Counted from the first letter of the stretch, positions 55,436 through 64,000 are shown. The stretch: DNA of 64,000 bases from Hydrogenophilales bacterium (GCA_016719465.1 JADJYY010000019.1:30556-94555); one strand, 5' to 3'. The notes: generated from the sequence alone by a model not told the origin. Program-made: numbers and translations.

Positions 55436-55461
55436 CCCGGCCCCGGTGGCCGGGTTTTTTT
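55436..55461 (+). terminator. Intrinsic terminator
   Basis: Stem CCCGGCC / GGCCGGG, five-base loop, then seven T. It follows the small membrane-protein gene and faces a convergent minus-strand gene. Confidence 0.88.
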
Positions 55462-55526
55462 GGCTGTTCGCGCGTTATCCATGAATGCCCTTGAAAGCCT
55501 CGAATCCTTGGTTCCCCCACCAGGAT

Positions 55527-56222
55527 TCATGCCGCCCTTGGTTCATGCGCCAGCCACTCGACCAGGTGGCAGCGCCCGGGGGTCAGTTGCCATATCCCGT
55601 ATTGGCGGGGGCTCTCGGGGCAGAGCCCGGCGCAGTCGTGGTCGTGGATCTCCAGTTCTCCGCTTCGCCAGTAATGTTGCAGGACGGTTTCCAGGGGTGC
55701 CGCCGTCGCCATGGCCAAGGGGGCGCGATGGTCCGGCGGCCGGCCACTGGATGCCAGGTCATGCCAGCTGGCCCAGCACACGCCGGACAGGGCTCGCGGC
55801 AGGCTCGCCAGCCAGGCCCGGCGGTCGAATCCGGGGCTTTCGCCCACCAGTTGCTGGCCGAGGAGATTGCAGAACAGGAACGCGGCATCCGGCCAGGCTG
55901 CCGCCAGGCGCGTGCATCCGACAGGGCTGGCCAGCCAGGGTGCGTGGGCCCAGGTGAACGCCGTCGCCGGAAAACGCCGGCGCAGTATGAGCCGGGCCAG
56001 CGGATCGGGCTCCAGCACGGTGATCCGGGAAAAGCGATCGAGGAACGGACGGGTCAGGGCATAGCCGCCGCTGGGGCCCACCAGGACCAGGTGGGCCGAC
56101 GCCGGCCGCCAGTCGGTGAGCCAGCGCCGTACCTGATCATGAAATGGCGCCCACAGGGCGCGACGCCAGCGCCAGGCACGCAGGTGGTAAATCAGGCCGC
56201 CGCTGGGGTACAGGATGGGCAT
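55527..56222 (-). CDS. Uncharacterised protein with a Rossmann/methyltransferase-like motif
   Basis: 231 residues, MPILYPSGGLIYHLRAWRWRRAL. The stretch SAHLVLVGPSGGYALTRPFL followed by ITVLEPDPLARLILRRRFPA resembles motif I and acidic motif II of SAM-dependent methyltransferases, but the glycine loop is atypical (GPSGGY). No recognised family. It lies 26 bases downstream of the Lon-family gene in the same orientation, so the two are likely co-transcribed. No clear ribosome site is seen. Confidence 0.65.
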   Translation of the reverse strand: MPILYPSGGLIYHLRAWRWRRALWAPFHDQVRRWLTDWRPASAHLVLVGPSGGYALTRPFLDRFSRITVLEPDPLARLILRRRFPATAFTWAHAPWLASPVGCTRLAAAWPDAAFLFCNLLGQQLVGESPGFDRRAWLASLPRALSGVCWASWHDLASSGRPPDHRAPLAMATAAPLETVLQHYWRSGELEIHDHDCAGLCPESPRQYGIWQLTPGRCHLVEWLAHEPRAA

Positions 56223-56248
56223 GAAGGTGCTTGCGCATGGGGTGGCGG

Positions 56249-58552
56249 CTAGCCGCCGAATACCAGCTTGGCCACATCCTTGTAGTGCTTGACGAAACTG
56301 ACCGACAGGCCGGCCTTCACGTAGTCCGGCAGGCGGTCGAAATCCGGCTGGTTGGCCTGGGGCAGGATCAGTTCGTGCACGCCCACCCGCTTGGCGGCGA
56401 TGACCTTCTCGCGGATGCCGCCCACCGGCAGCACCTGGCCGGTGAGGGTGAGCTCGCCGGTCATGGCCAGGGGCCGGCCGATCTTCTCGTTGCGGGCCAG
56501 GGACAGCAGGGCGGTGGCCATGGTGATGCCGGCGGACGGACCGTCCTTGGGGGTGGCGCCCTCGGGCACGTGCAGGTGGACGAAGGCCTCGTCGAAGAAC
56601 CCGGGGTCGGCCTTGTAGGGCTTGAGGTGGCTGGAGATGTAGCTGTAGGCGATCTCGGCGGATTCCTTCATCACCTCGCCCAGCTTGCCGGTGAGCTTGA
56701 AGCCCCGGTTCAGGGTGTGCACCTTGGTGGCCTCGATGGTGAGCGTGGCGCCGCCCAGGGCGGTCCACGCGAGTCCCGTCACCACGCCGATGCCGGTCAT
56801 GGGCTTCTCGGGCAGATAGGGCGGATCGGTGAGGAAGGTTTCCAGATTGGCGGCGTTGACCTGGAGCTTGTCCGCTTCCTTGCGCACGATCTTCACCACC
56901 GACTTGCGGATGACCTTGCCCAGGTTCATTTCCAGTTGCCGCACGCCGGCTTCCCGGGCGTAGCCCTCGATGATCTTGCGCACCGCCGCCGCGCTGATGC
57001 TCACCTGGCCGCGCTTGAGGCCGCTCTTCTTGAGTTGCTTGGGCCACAGGTGGTGCTTGGCGATGGCCAGCTTCTCCTCCATCAGGTAGCCGGACAGGCG
57101 GATCACTTCCATACGGTCCAATAGCGGCGCCGGAATGGTGTCGATCTGGTTGGCGGTGCAGATGAACAGGGTCTTGGACAGGTCGAAGCGCACGTCCAGG
57201 TAGTGGTCGAGGAATTCGCTGTTCTGCTCCGGGTCCAGCACCTCCAGCAGGGCCGAGGCCGGGTCGCCCTGGTAGGAGGCGCCGATCTTGTCCACCTCGT
57301 CCAGCATGATGATGGGGTTCTGGGACTCCACTTCCTTGATGGCCTGGATGAACTTGCCCGGCAGGGCGCCGATGTAGGTGCGGCGGTGGCCCTTGATCTC
57401 GGCCTCGTCGCGCATGCCGCCCACGGAGAAGCGGTAGAACTTGCGCCCCAGGGCCCGCGCCACGGACTTGCCGATGGAGGTCTTGCCCACCCCCGGCGGC
57501 CCCACCAGCAGCAGGATGGAACCGGCCACCTCGCCCTTCATGGCGCCCACGGCGAGGAATTCGACGATGCGTTCCTTGACGTCGTCCAGGCCGTCGTGGT
57601 CCTGGTCCAGGATCTTGCGCGCCCGGGCCAGGTCCAGCTTGTCGCGGGTGTACTTGCCCCAGGGCAGGTTGGTGAGCCAGTCCAGGTAGTTGCGGGTGAC
57701 GGTATATTCCGGCGAACCGTGTTCCAGGCCGGAGAGCTTGTCCATCTCCTCGCCGATCTTCTTCTCGGCATGGGGCGGCAGGGTCAGCTTCTTGATGCGG
57801 CCCTGGTACAACTCCAGGTCGGCGGTGCGGTCGTCTTTCGCTATCCCCAACTCCTTCTGGATCGCCTTCAACTGCTCGCGCAGGAAGAATTCCCGCTGCT
57901 GCTGGGTCATCTTCTCCTCGACCTTTTCCCGGATCTGGGTTTGCAGCTTGGCGACTTCCAGTTCCTTCTTGATCAGCACCAGCACCTTTTGCATGCGCTT
58001 GCGCAGGTTCAGGGCCTCCAGCACCTCCTGGAGCTTCTCCTTGGGGGCCGTGGTCAGGCTGGCGGCGAAGTCGGTGAGCTGGGCCGGCTCGTTGGGCGAG
58101 AAGCGGTTGAGGAAGAACTTGAGCTCTTCCGAATACAGCGGATTGAGCGGCAGCAAGTCCTTGATGGCGTTGATGATGGCCAGGGCGTAGGCCTTGATCT
58201 CCTCGCCGGTGGTGGCCTGGCGGGTCTCGGCCGGGTACTCGACGCGGGCGTAGTAAGGCGCCGTGCCGGAAATCCACTCCGACACCTTGAAGCGGGTGAT
58301 GCCCTCGGCGATGAACTGGATCTTGCCGTCCGAGCGCATGGGGTGATGCATGCGCACCAGGGTGCCGATGCGGTGGAAATCCTCGGGCCGGGCGTCGTCG
58401 GAAATGTCGCCGTGCACGCAGACCAGACCCACCAGGTGGTGGCCGGAATCGCCGATGCGCTTCACCGTCTCCATCCACGGCCCCTCGTTCATGATCAGGG
58501 GCAGGGTCTGGGCCGGGAAGAAGGGCTTCTCGGTCAGGGGCAGGATATGCAA
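56249..58552 (-). CDS. Lon-family ATP-dependent protease (N-terminus frameshifted)
   Basis: 767 residues in the main frame if translated from the TTG at 58552. Lon N-domain (HILPLTEKPFFPAQTLPLIM), AAA+ Walker A VGPPGVGKTS and PIIMLDEVDKIGAS, and a C-terminal protease domain with catalytic Ser673 (KDGPSAGITMA) and Lys716 (GGIREKVIAAKR), 43 residues apart as in Lon. The N-terminal HILPL-RPFFPAQ layout resembles the second, AsrA-like Lon class of some proteobacteria, not the canonical Lon. Upstream the coding sequence continues in another frame, so the true start is probably at 58676. Confidence 0.85.
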   Translation of the reverse strand: MHILPLTEKPFFPAQTLPLIMNEGPWMETVKRIGDSGHHLVGLVCVHGDISDDARPEDFHRIGTLVRMHHPMRSDGKIQFIAEGITRFKVSEWISGTAPYYARVEYPAETRQATTGEEIKAYALAIINAIKDLLPLNPLYSEELKFFLNRFSPNEPAQLTDFAASLTTAPKEKLQEVLEALNLRKRMQKVLVLIKKELEVAKLQTQIREKVEEKMTQQQREFFLREQLKAIQKELGIAKDDRTADLELYQGRIKKLTLPPHAEKKIGEEMDKLSGLEHGSPEYTVTRNYLDWLTNLPWGKYTRDKLDLARARKILDQDHDGLDDVKERIVEFLAVGAMKGEVAGSILLLVGPPGVGKTSIGKSVARALGRKFYRFSVGGMRDEAEIKGHRRTYIGALPGKFIQAIKEVESQNPIIMLDEVDKIGASYQGDPASALLEVLDPEQNSEFLDHYLDVRFDLSKTLFICTANQIDTIPAPLLDRMEVIRLSGYLMEEKLAIAKHHLWPKQLKKSGLKRGQVSISAAAVRKIIEGYAREAGVRQLEMNLGKVIRKSVVKIVRKEADKLQVNAANLETFLTDPPYLPEKPMTGIGVVTGLAWTALGGATLTIEATKVHTLNRGFKLTGKLGEVMKESAEIAYSYISSHLKPYKADPGFFDEAFVHLHVPEGATPKDGPSAGITMATALLSLARNEKIGRPLAMTGELTLTGQVLPVGGIREKVIAAKRVGVHELILPQANQPDFDRLPDYVKAGLSVSFVKHYKDVAKLVFGG

Positions 58553-58676
58553 GGTGGCCGGCAGGGTCTGGGCCGGCAGGTTGGGTGACGGACGCTACAT
58601 CCGAACCGCCGACCGTCTCGCCGGGAGGGATGATTTCGCCTTCGATGGGGGGAGTATCGTCTTTGGGCATCGTCAT
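58553..58676 (-). pseudogene. Out-of-frame 5' portion of the Lon-family gene
   Basis: From ATG at 58676 the frame reads MTMPKDDTPPIEGEIIPPGE, continuing GSDVASVT before running out of register. Removing one C from the CCC run at 58583-58585 joins it to NLPAQTLPATLHILPLTEKP in the main frame, restoring a family-like N-terminus of about 809 residues total. In the main frame a TAG at about 58601-58603 and no ATG precede the TTG. Confidence 0.7.
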
Positions 58677-58920
58677 ATCGTTCAGGGTATACCGAATGGT
58701 GGATATGGCCGGAGCATGCCATTTCAAGTACTCGCGCCCCGATTCGCGGCTAGGGGAGCATGGCATGCCATGTTATGTCAGCAACATGATCTTGAGATAC
58801 GATTGTGCCCATTTCGCCTTCGGCACGATGGGTCGAAGGAGGGGGATGGCGGCAAAACCCGGGGGCTTCCCGCCGCGCGCGACTCGCGACCCAATCCGTT
58901 AACCGACCGGAGCCCGACCG

Positions 58921-60606
58921 ATGCAGCGCATCCTCGCCCTATCGCTCTCTTCCCTACCCGCGATTTCCACCGTACCCGTCCATGCCGAGGACCGCATCCT
59001 GCTGGCCGACAACGGCGCGGTCGCGGCGGCCTGGTCCCAGGCGGCCCCATCCGCACCCGTGCCCGAGGTGGTTACCCCGCCGGATGGAGGTACCCGCATC
59101 GAATGGAGCGGCGGCGTCAGCCTGGACATCCACAACAACGATGCCAGCGGGGGCGCCACCCTGAACCCGAACCCGAACGGAAGCTTCTTCCAACTACGGG
59201 CCCAGGGCGACCTACGCGCCAACCAGGCCGACGGTGGCCTGAACTGGTTGCAATTCAACGCGACCCGCTCGGACGACCGCGCCCTGCAGAGCGTCAACAC
59301 GCTGATTGGCTCGTTCCAGGGCGGTTTCTCGGGTAAGGACTACCAGGTCATGCTGGGCGACGTCACGCCCGATTTTTCCAGCCTCGGCACCCAACTGGGC
59401 ATTCGCGGCCTGATGGCCCGGAAAATGCTGGGGCAGACCGTGTTGTCCGGCACGGCGGGTACCCTCGCCCCAATCTGGAACGACCTGTGGGACCGGGACC
59501 ATCGAGCCCAATACCTGCGCCATGTGGCGGCGGTCAAGCTGGACACCCCCCTGGGCGATGCGACACGCGGATTCGTCACCATGCAGGGCTACAGCGATGA
59601 CACCGGCAGCCTCGGCGGCGCCGCCAACGGTTTCATGGAAGCGGCGGACGGCCAGCTGGCCACGGCGGGCATCGTCTATCAGAAGGACAAGCTGTCCGTG
59701 GTGTCCGAGTTCGGCCTGTCTCGCTGGAACGCCGATAGCCAGTCCAGCGAGGACGACCGCGCCTTCCTGCTGGATGGCGCCTGGAGCGACCAGGGCTACA
59801 CCCTGCGCGGCGGCCATCACGACCTGGGCCAGTATTACACCTCGCTCTCTTCCCAGGTCACGCCCGGCATCCGCGAGACCTACCTGGGCGGCGACTGGCA
59901 AGCCGCGACCTGGCTCGCCCTGCGCGGCGACCTGCGCCGTTCCCGCAACGAGCAGGCCAAGGCCGTCGGCTCGGCGGCCGCCCTGACCACCAACTCCGCC
60001 GCCCTGGGCCAGGTGATAACCTTCGGCGCGGACTGGCCCAACCTGACGCTGACGCTGAACCAGGACATCTCCGACGGGGAAACCCAGGCCGACGACGACA
60101 TTCGCTACAAGGGCTACGGCGTCCTGCTGGGCTACACCGCCCAGAACTGGAACGGCAGCCTGGGCATCAATCAGCGCTGGGTGAGCAATGATGCCGATGT
60201 CGCCAACGACAGCCGAACCGATGGCGCCACCCTGCAAATCGGTCGCATGTTCATGGATGATCCGGGCAACCCGACCTGGAGCCTGGGGCTCCAGGCCAGC
60301 GTGGGCTACCAATTCCAGAAACTCGACGCCGGTGGCGACAATCAAACCATCCAGTACGGGCTTGGCCTGGCCGCGACCCGCCAGGGCTGGGGCAGCCTGA
60401 ACGCGAACTACACCCTGGGGATGGTGGATCCCACCACCGGCGCCGACCTCAAGAACCGGGGCTATCTCATCGAGGCCATCCACCCCCTCAAGGAAAACAA
60501 GGGCGAGATAAAGCTCTATGCCCAGGACAACCGCAACTTCTCGGGCAACTCCAGCCTCTACAACCGCACCCGCACCCTGGGCGCGCAGGTCTCGCTGCCG
60601 TTCTGA
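58921..60606 (+). CDS. Probable outer-membrane beta-barrel protein
   Basis: 561 residues. Signal peptide MQRILALSLSSLPAISTVPVHA. The mature protein is rich in alternating strands with aromatic residues and ends in GAQVSLPF, a terminal phenylalanine as expected for BAM-dependent barrels. About 20 amphipathic strands can be imagined (for example TLSGTAGTLAPIWND, YQFQKLDAGGDNQTIQYGLG). No family recognised and no TonB box seen. It heads a co-directional run of exported proteins; the 244-base upstream gap shows no clear riboswitch or repeat. Confidence 0.75.
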   Translation: MQRILALSLSSLPAISTVPVHAEDRILLADNGAVAAAWSQAAPSAPVPEVVTPPDGGTRIEWSGGVSLDIHNNDASGGATLNPNPNGSFFQLRAQGDLRANQADGGLNWLQFNATRSDDRALQSVNTLIGSFQGGFSGKDYQVMLGDVTPDFSSLGTQLGIRGLMARKMLGQTVLSGTAGTLAPIWNDLWDRDHRAQYLRHVAAVKLDTPLGDATRGFVTMQGYSDDTGSLGGAANGFMEAADGQLATAGIVYQKDKLSVVSEFGLSRWNADSQSSEDDRAFLLDGAWSDQGYTLRGGHHDLGQYYTSLSSQVTPGIRETYLGGDWQAATWLALRGDLRRSRNEQAKAVGSAAALTTNSAALGQVITFGADWPNLTLTLNQDISDGETQADDDIRYKGYGVLLGYTAQNWNGSLGINQRWVSNDADVANDSRTDGATLQIGRMFMDDPGNPTWSLGLQASVGYQFQKLDAGGDNQTIQYGLGLAATRQGWGSLNANYTLGMVDPTTGADLKNRGYLIEAIHPLKENKGEIKLYAQDNRNFSGNSSLYNRTRTLGAQVSLPF

Positions 60607-60622
60607 CGCAAGGAGAGACAAG

Positions 60623-61483
60623 GTGATCAAACACGCATCCCTCGCCACGCTCATCCTGCTGGCCTGTTCCCTGGCCAGCGCGGACGCCCCGCCCGCGCCG
60701 GGCGCTTCCGCCGGCGACCCGGCGTCCGAGGCCCCCAAGGCCGCCGCCCCGGTCGCCGACATGGACCAGGCGCGGAGGGCCAGGGCCGCGCTGGACGCGC
60801 TCATTCGGGCCTATGAAAACGGTGACATCGGCTATGTCCGCGGCCAGCTTTCGCCCGCCATGATCGGCTATCAGCGTTTCATCGACGGTATGACGAACGA
60901 CGCCAACAAGCTCAAGCAGATCCGCGTCCACCTCTTCGACACCCAGGTCACCGCGGGCACGGACATCGCGGTGATCCAGACCGGATGGGAAAAACGCTTC
61001 CTGACCCTGGCCGGATTCACGCCGGGCCTGTTCACCGGCCGCGGCATGTTCCTGCTGCACCGCGACGGGAATGACTGGAAGGTGGCGGCCCTGGCCGGCG
61101 ACAACCTGTTCGCCACCCAGTCGGGCGTGGCGGGACAAGTCAGGGTCAACCCGGCGCGGATCTCCTGCCCCGCGCCCTGCGCGCCCGCCATCACGATCAC
61201 GGTGTTCGACCCGGATCTTGCCGGCCAGCCCGGGGTGAGCGTCCAGGTGATCTCCAGCAAAGGCGAGCGCGAAACCTTGACCCTGCCGCCGAGCGGCTTG
61301 CCCGGTACCTTTTCCACGGTGGAAGTGCTGGACATAGCGGGCGGGTTCGTCGTGAACAACGGCGCCATCGAGGGCGACTGGGCGACCTTGCCGCTGGATT
61401 TCACGGTGCGCTACCTGGATCAGACCCCCGGCAATAATCGTCCGCCGACCTACATTCACAACAAATTCCGCATCGTGCCTTGA
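60623..61483 (+). CDS. Exported protein with NTF2-like N-terminal domain
   Basis: 286 residues from a GTG with a strong AAGGAGAG upstream. Signal sequence VIKHASLATLILLACSLASA, where LLAC could be a lipobox. A region DMDQARRARAALDALIRAYENGD through FLLHRDGNDWKVAALAGDN resembles the NTF2/SnoaL fold. The C-terminal half (about 150-286) has a cysteine pair in ISCPAPCAPAITITVFDPD and looks like a beta-sandwich. It follows the outer-membrane protein gene by 16 bases and overlaps the next start. Confidence 0.7.
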   Translation: MIKHASLATLILLACSLASADAPPAPGASAGDPASEAPKAAAPVADMDQARRARAALDALIRAYENGDIGYVRGQLSPAMIGYQRFIDGMTNDANKLKQIRVHLFDTQVTAGTDIAVIQTGWEKRFLTLAGFTPGLFTGRGMFLLHRDGNDWKVAALAGDNLFATQSGVAGQVRVNPARISCPAPCAPAITITVFDPDLAGQPGVSVQVISSKGERETLTLPPSGLPGTFSTVEVLDIAGGFVVNNGAIEGDWATLPLDFTVRYLDQTPGNNRPPTYIHNKFRIVP

Positions 61484-61830
61484 TGTTACGGTTTCGGTGT
61501 CCCGCGACTGGGGTGTCTGGCATGCCGCGGCTGCCCATCCCGCTCAAATGCGCCGCCCTCGTCAAGGGCGTCAACCCCGGCCCTCTGGGCGGGGGTGGGC
61601 ACGCGCACACGCACCGGGTCGAAATCACCGTCTTCAACGATCTGCACGGGCGGACCCTGGCCGCGGGCGAAAAAATACAGTGGTCCACCAGCCTGTCGGC
61701 CAATCCGCATGTCCACACCCTGGCGTCAGCCCTTGGGCCCGGACAAGGCGTCATGGTGCTTTCGATCAACTCGCCCGGTGCCTACAACCCCTTGTTCCCG
61801 ACGACCTGCGAGGCCAAGTTGCTGCCGTGA
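61483..61830 (+). CDS. Hypothetical 115-residue protein
   Basis: The ATG at 61483 overlaps the preceding stop (TGATG), suggesting coupling. The body EITVFNDLHGRTLAAGEKIQWST and VHTLASALGPGQGVMVLS looks like a small beta-rich domain; no confident signal peptide is visible unless the N-terminus differs. A glycine-histidine stretch (GGGGHAHTHR) precedes it. Not recognised. Confidence 0.5.
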   Translation: MLRFRCPATGVSGMPRLPIPLKCAALVKGVNPGPLGGGGHAHTHRVEITVFNDLHGRTLAAGEKIQWSTSLSANPHVHTLASALGPGQGVMVLSINSPGAYNPLFPTTCEAKLLP

Positions 61831-62092
61831 CCGCGCGCCGGTCGATCAAGCTGAAATGACGCCGGGCGCCCGGCAGTCCGATGGCGCGAGGCAAACGCAC
61901 TATAAAAGAATAGAAAAATACTCAACCATTGGCGATTCGCGTAGCGCCGGTGTGTTGCCCACCGAAATGGAGGTTGCCATGAGGCGTTTCGGCGTTCCCA
62001 TCGGAATTCCCGGCACCCCGCCCTTCCCGTACCCAGCCGTGGGGTGGGGAGCGCGCACCGGACACCCACCCCGTTCAAGGAAGGAGAATCCC

Positions 62093-62737
62093 ATGAGCGC
62101 ATCGCGTCATCTTTTGATTCTGGTCGCGTTTTTCACGCCCCTGTCCGCCATCGCGGCGGAGCAGCGCGGGGCGCCGCCGCCGCCCGCGGTAAACCTGCCG
62201 GCTGTCCAGGCGCCCGCCGCATCGGCGAGCCTTCCCGCCGTGCAGCTGCCCCCCATGGGGGTCATGCCGCCCCAGCCGGGCAGCTCACCGCGGCCGGGGC
62301 TGCAGCCGGTGAAAGCGCCGGCGAAGACCTTGTTCACCTCGCTCTCGATGATGCAGCTCCAGGTCGTGCCGACGCTGTGCGAATCGGTCCCGGCAGCGGC
62401 CTGGGCCGTCAACGATGCCAAGCAAGGCTTGAATCTCGAAGGCACCGAAGCGGGCGGGTACGACCAGATCTGGCATTTCGGCACGCAGGTCAGGAACCAG
62501 TGCTGCATGGCCAGTGTCTCGTACTCGGTGGCCGACCAGCAGGCGGCGGGCTGCGCGGGCGCGGACACGGTGAACGCATGCATGCAGAAGCTCACGGCCA
62601 AATGCATCCGCAAACAAGCCGACATCAAGAACATGCACATGCGGACACAACAGATCTCCCAGGGCGCGAAAAAGCTGAGCGCCAAGGCCGACGACCTGGC
62701 CAAGAAGGCCGACAAGCTCCACGGCCTGCTGCCCTGA
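62093..62737 (+). CDS. Exported proline-rich/helical protein of unknown function
   Basis: 214 residues from ATG at 62093 with AAGGAGAATCCC before it. Signal peptide MSASRHLLILVAFFTPLSAIAA. Residues about 22-80 are a proline/alanine-rich linker (PAVQLPPMGVMPPQPG). The second half has six cysteines (LCESVP, NQCCMASV, AGCAGAD, ACMQKL, KCIRKQ) and ends in a long lysine-rich amphipathic helix. An alternative upstream ATG at 61979 has GGAGG but would bury the signal sequence. Confidence 0.72.
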   Translation: MSASRHLLILVAFFTPLSAIAAEQRGAPPPPAVNLPAVQAPAASASLPAVQLPPMGVMPPQPGSSPRPGLQPVKAPAKTLFTSLSMMQLQVVPTLCESVPAAAWAVNDAKQGLNLEGTEAGGYDQIWHFGTQVRNQCCMASVSYSVADQQAAGCAGADTVNACMQKLTAKCIRKQADIKNMHMRTQQISQGAKKLSAKADDLAKKADKLHGLLP

Positions 62738-62771
62738 CGGCCTGTCACGCTTCTCGTGGCATTCGATCATC

Positions 62772-63383
62772 ATGCGCCGCCGCTTCCTGCTCCTGGATGT
62801 GCTTCTGCCCGGCGTGGCCCTGGCCGCCGTCCTCGCCGGCTTTCACCTGAAATTGCCGGCGCTGATGTCCGGGGGCGCGCTGATCCTGGGCCTGCGCTTC
62901 GTGGTGGCGGGCGGGCTGGCCATGCGGGATCGGCGCATCCCGGTCTGGAACCCCAACTACCGCCGTTTCGACGAGGCGATCCGCGAGTACCGGGGCGCGG
63001 CCGCCGTGCCCATGGGCCTGGCCGGCCTGCTGGGCGGCGGCGTCCTGGCCGCCCTGGCCATGGCCCATCTGGCCGGCGTCTCCCTGGAGGCGATGCGCCA
63101 GGCCGTCCTCGCCCGACCCGCCCTGGCCATGGTGCCGGTGGGCGGAGTGCTGCTGCTCTATGGCCTGGGCTTCCTCATGGGGTTTCGCGACGACGGCGAC
63201 ACGGCCACCGGGCCGGTGGCCTGGAACATCTTGCTCACGCTGCCCGGCCGGCTGGGCGGGCTGGTCCTGTTCATCCTGGGCGCCACCCTGCTCGGGGCGG
63301 GGGGGTGGATGGCCCTGCACCCCGATGCCTTGTCCAGCCTGGACCTCCCGCTCTCCTCCCGGGCGGCGGGCGCGCAAGCTTGA
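62772..63383 (+). CDS. Multi-spanning membrane protein of unknown function
   Basis: 203 residues with four or five hydrophobic segments (LLLDVLLPGVALAAVLAGF; LMSGGALILGLRFVVAGGLA; MGLAGLLGGGVLAALAMAHLA; LAMVPVGGVLLLYGLGFLMGF; LGGLVLFILGATLLGAGGW). A hydrophilic loop RRIPVWNPNYRRFDEAIREYRG lies after the second helix. No recognised family. Same strand as its neighbours. Confidence 0.7.
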   Translation: MRRRFLLLDVLLPGVALAAVLAGFHLKLPALMSGGALILGLRFVVAGGLAMRDRRIPVWNPNYRRFDEAIREYRGAAAVPMGLAGLLGGGVLAALAMAHLAGVSLEAMRQAVLARPALAMVPVGGVLLLYGLGFLMGFRDDGDTATGPVAWNILLTLPGRLGGLVLFILGATLLGAGGWMALHPDALSSLDLPLSSRAAGAQA

Positions 63384-63498
63384 TCCGGGGTGGAGAAGGC
63401 GAATGACCACGTCGGCCGGTTGCGATGGCAAGCCGGCGCCATCCGGACCGTCGGCGATGGGATCTGATCCGTATCTGTCGGAAGAAGGAGGAGGAAAG

Positions 63499-64000
63499 AT
63501 GAAACCCAATATGAAACCTCATGCATGGCATGGCACGAACCCTTCCGGGACACGCTCGCGTGCGAGCTTTCCGGCTTCCCTGCTGGGCTTTTTGCTGGCG
63601 TTTCCCGCCTCCGTCCTGGCCTTCGACGTCACCAATCCGGGCGGGTGGATCGAAGACGGGATGAAGGCGACGGGCAAATTGAATCCTTTCGATTACAGCA
63701 GCACTACCTCGCATTCCTCCGACACCGGCGCGCCGCCGGAGCCGGCATTCCCGTGTGACGGCAAGGTCATCCGCCCCGACAGCATGGGGAATTTCATGTT
63801 CTCGGTACAACCGGGCGGCGCAAAGCAGTTCGGCATCGAATTTTCCAAGAACGGCGCCGACTGGAACGTGCCCATCAACGGCGCCATGGGGCTGGAAGCC
63901 GTGCAGGGCCAGGAGATTCCCGTCAACGCGGGCAAATTGCTGCTGGCGAGCAAGACCTGGTTCTGGCGCGCCCGCGCCACGGCGGGAGGCAAGACCCAGT
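63499..64000 (+). CDS. Exported protein, 3' end outside the window
   Basis: ATG with GGAGGAGGAAAG just upstream. At least 167 residues: a late signal peptide (FPASLLGFLLAFPASVLA) followed by FDVTNPGGWIEDGMKATGKL and a serine/threonine stretch YSSTTSHSSDTG. The mature region has the look of a secreted beta-rich structural or binding domain (FMFSVQPGGAKQFGIEFSKN). Unrecognised and truncated by the right edge. Confidence 0.75.
   Translation, partial: MKPNMKPHAWHGTNPSGTRSRASFPASLLGFLLAFPASVLAFDVTNPGGWIEDGMKATGKLNPFDYSSTTSHSSDTGAPPEPAFPCDGKVIRPDSMGNFMFSVQPGGAKQFGIEFSKNGADWNVPINGAMGLEAVQGQEIPVNAGKLLLASKTWFWRARATAGGKTQ

Noticed and set aside
55406..55957. Plus-strand open frame of 183 codons downstream of the small membrane gene
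   Set aside because: It runs through the terminator and opposite the Rossmann-like gene, with arginine/proline-rich low-complexity content.
58800..58920. Riboswitch (GEMM-like) upstream of the barrel gene
   Set aside because: A GGCAAAACC stretch is present, but the other conserved elements of the c-di-GMP riboswitch are missing.

Overview
This window looks like chromosomal DNA of a GC-rich betaproteobacterium, probably Rhodocyclales or Nitrosomonadales. The evidence is gene order: yceD-rpmF-plsX-fabH-fabD-fabG-acpP-fabF-pabC-mltG-tmk-holB-pilZ-tatD in one block, and serC-serA-pheA-hisC-tyrA-aroA-cmk-rpsA-ihfB-lapA-lapB-pyrF-ugd-cysM in another. This is an inference from gene content and order; no 16S gene is present. 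Most of the window is core metabolism with ordinary genes. The accessory parts are an iron-uptake region (41-49 kb) and a run of unrecognised exported proteins (58.9 kb to the right edge).

Layout. 0-6 kb: end of an amidohydrolase gene, rluE, icd, a small unknown gene, a cold-shock gene, and clpS-clpA. 5.9-16.8 kb: one long minus-strand fatty-acid/envelope/replication block. 16.9-21.7 kb, plus strand: two-subunit pyruvate carboxylase (pycA, pycB), a Maf nucleotide pyrophosphatase and an RsmI-like methylase. 21.7-36.5 kb, minus strand: a frameshifted exported ATP-dependent DNA ligase, cysM, ugd, pyrF, lapBA, ihfB, rpsA, cmk and aromatic/serine biosynthesis. 36.5-41.2 kb: exported beta-carbonic anhydrase, a UbiB-like kinase, an unknown 212-residue protein, an NlpC/P60 hydrolase and an exported unknown. 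41.2-48.9 kb: ferric ABC transporter genes fbpA, fbpB and fbpC in alternating orientation with two candidate Fur boxes, a phosphotransferase/ATPase fusion, and feoA-feoB. 49-58.7 kb: a hybrid histidine kinase, serS, an MltF-like transglycosylase, tRNA-Ser(CGA), a small membrane protein, a Rossmann-like protein and a Lon-family protease whose N-terminus is frameshifted. 58.9-64 kb: an outer-membrane barrel followed by five small exported or membrane proteins, none recognised.

The most unusual signal is a set of four intergenic elements (about 6.72-6.86, 20.19-20.33, 23.46-23.55 and 46.99-47.07 kb). All lie between co-directional neighbouring genes. All are built from degenerate or exact 7-bp units, and in at least three of them the units form two inverted arms around a short loop. 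The heptamer differs from element to element, but the period, architecture and position (close to the stop codon of one gene and the start of the next) are shared. I cannot name a described family for them.

Two genes (the exported ligase and the Lon-family protease) carry what looks like a single inserted base; both need read-level confirmation. No rRNA, insertion sequence, prophage or CRISPR array was seen, and no gap between genes exceeds about 300 bases.
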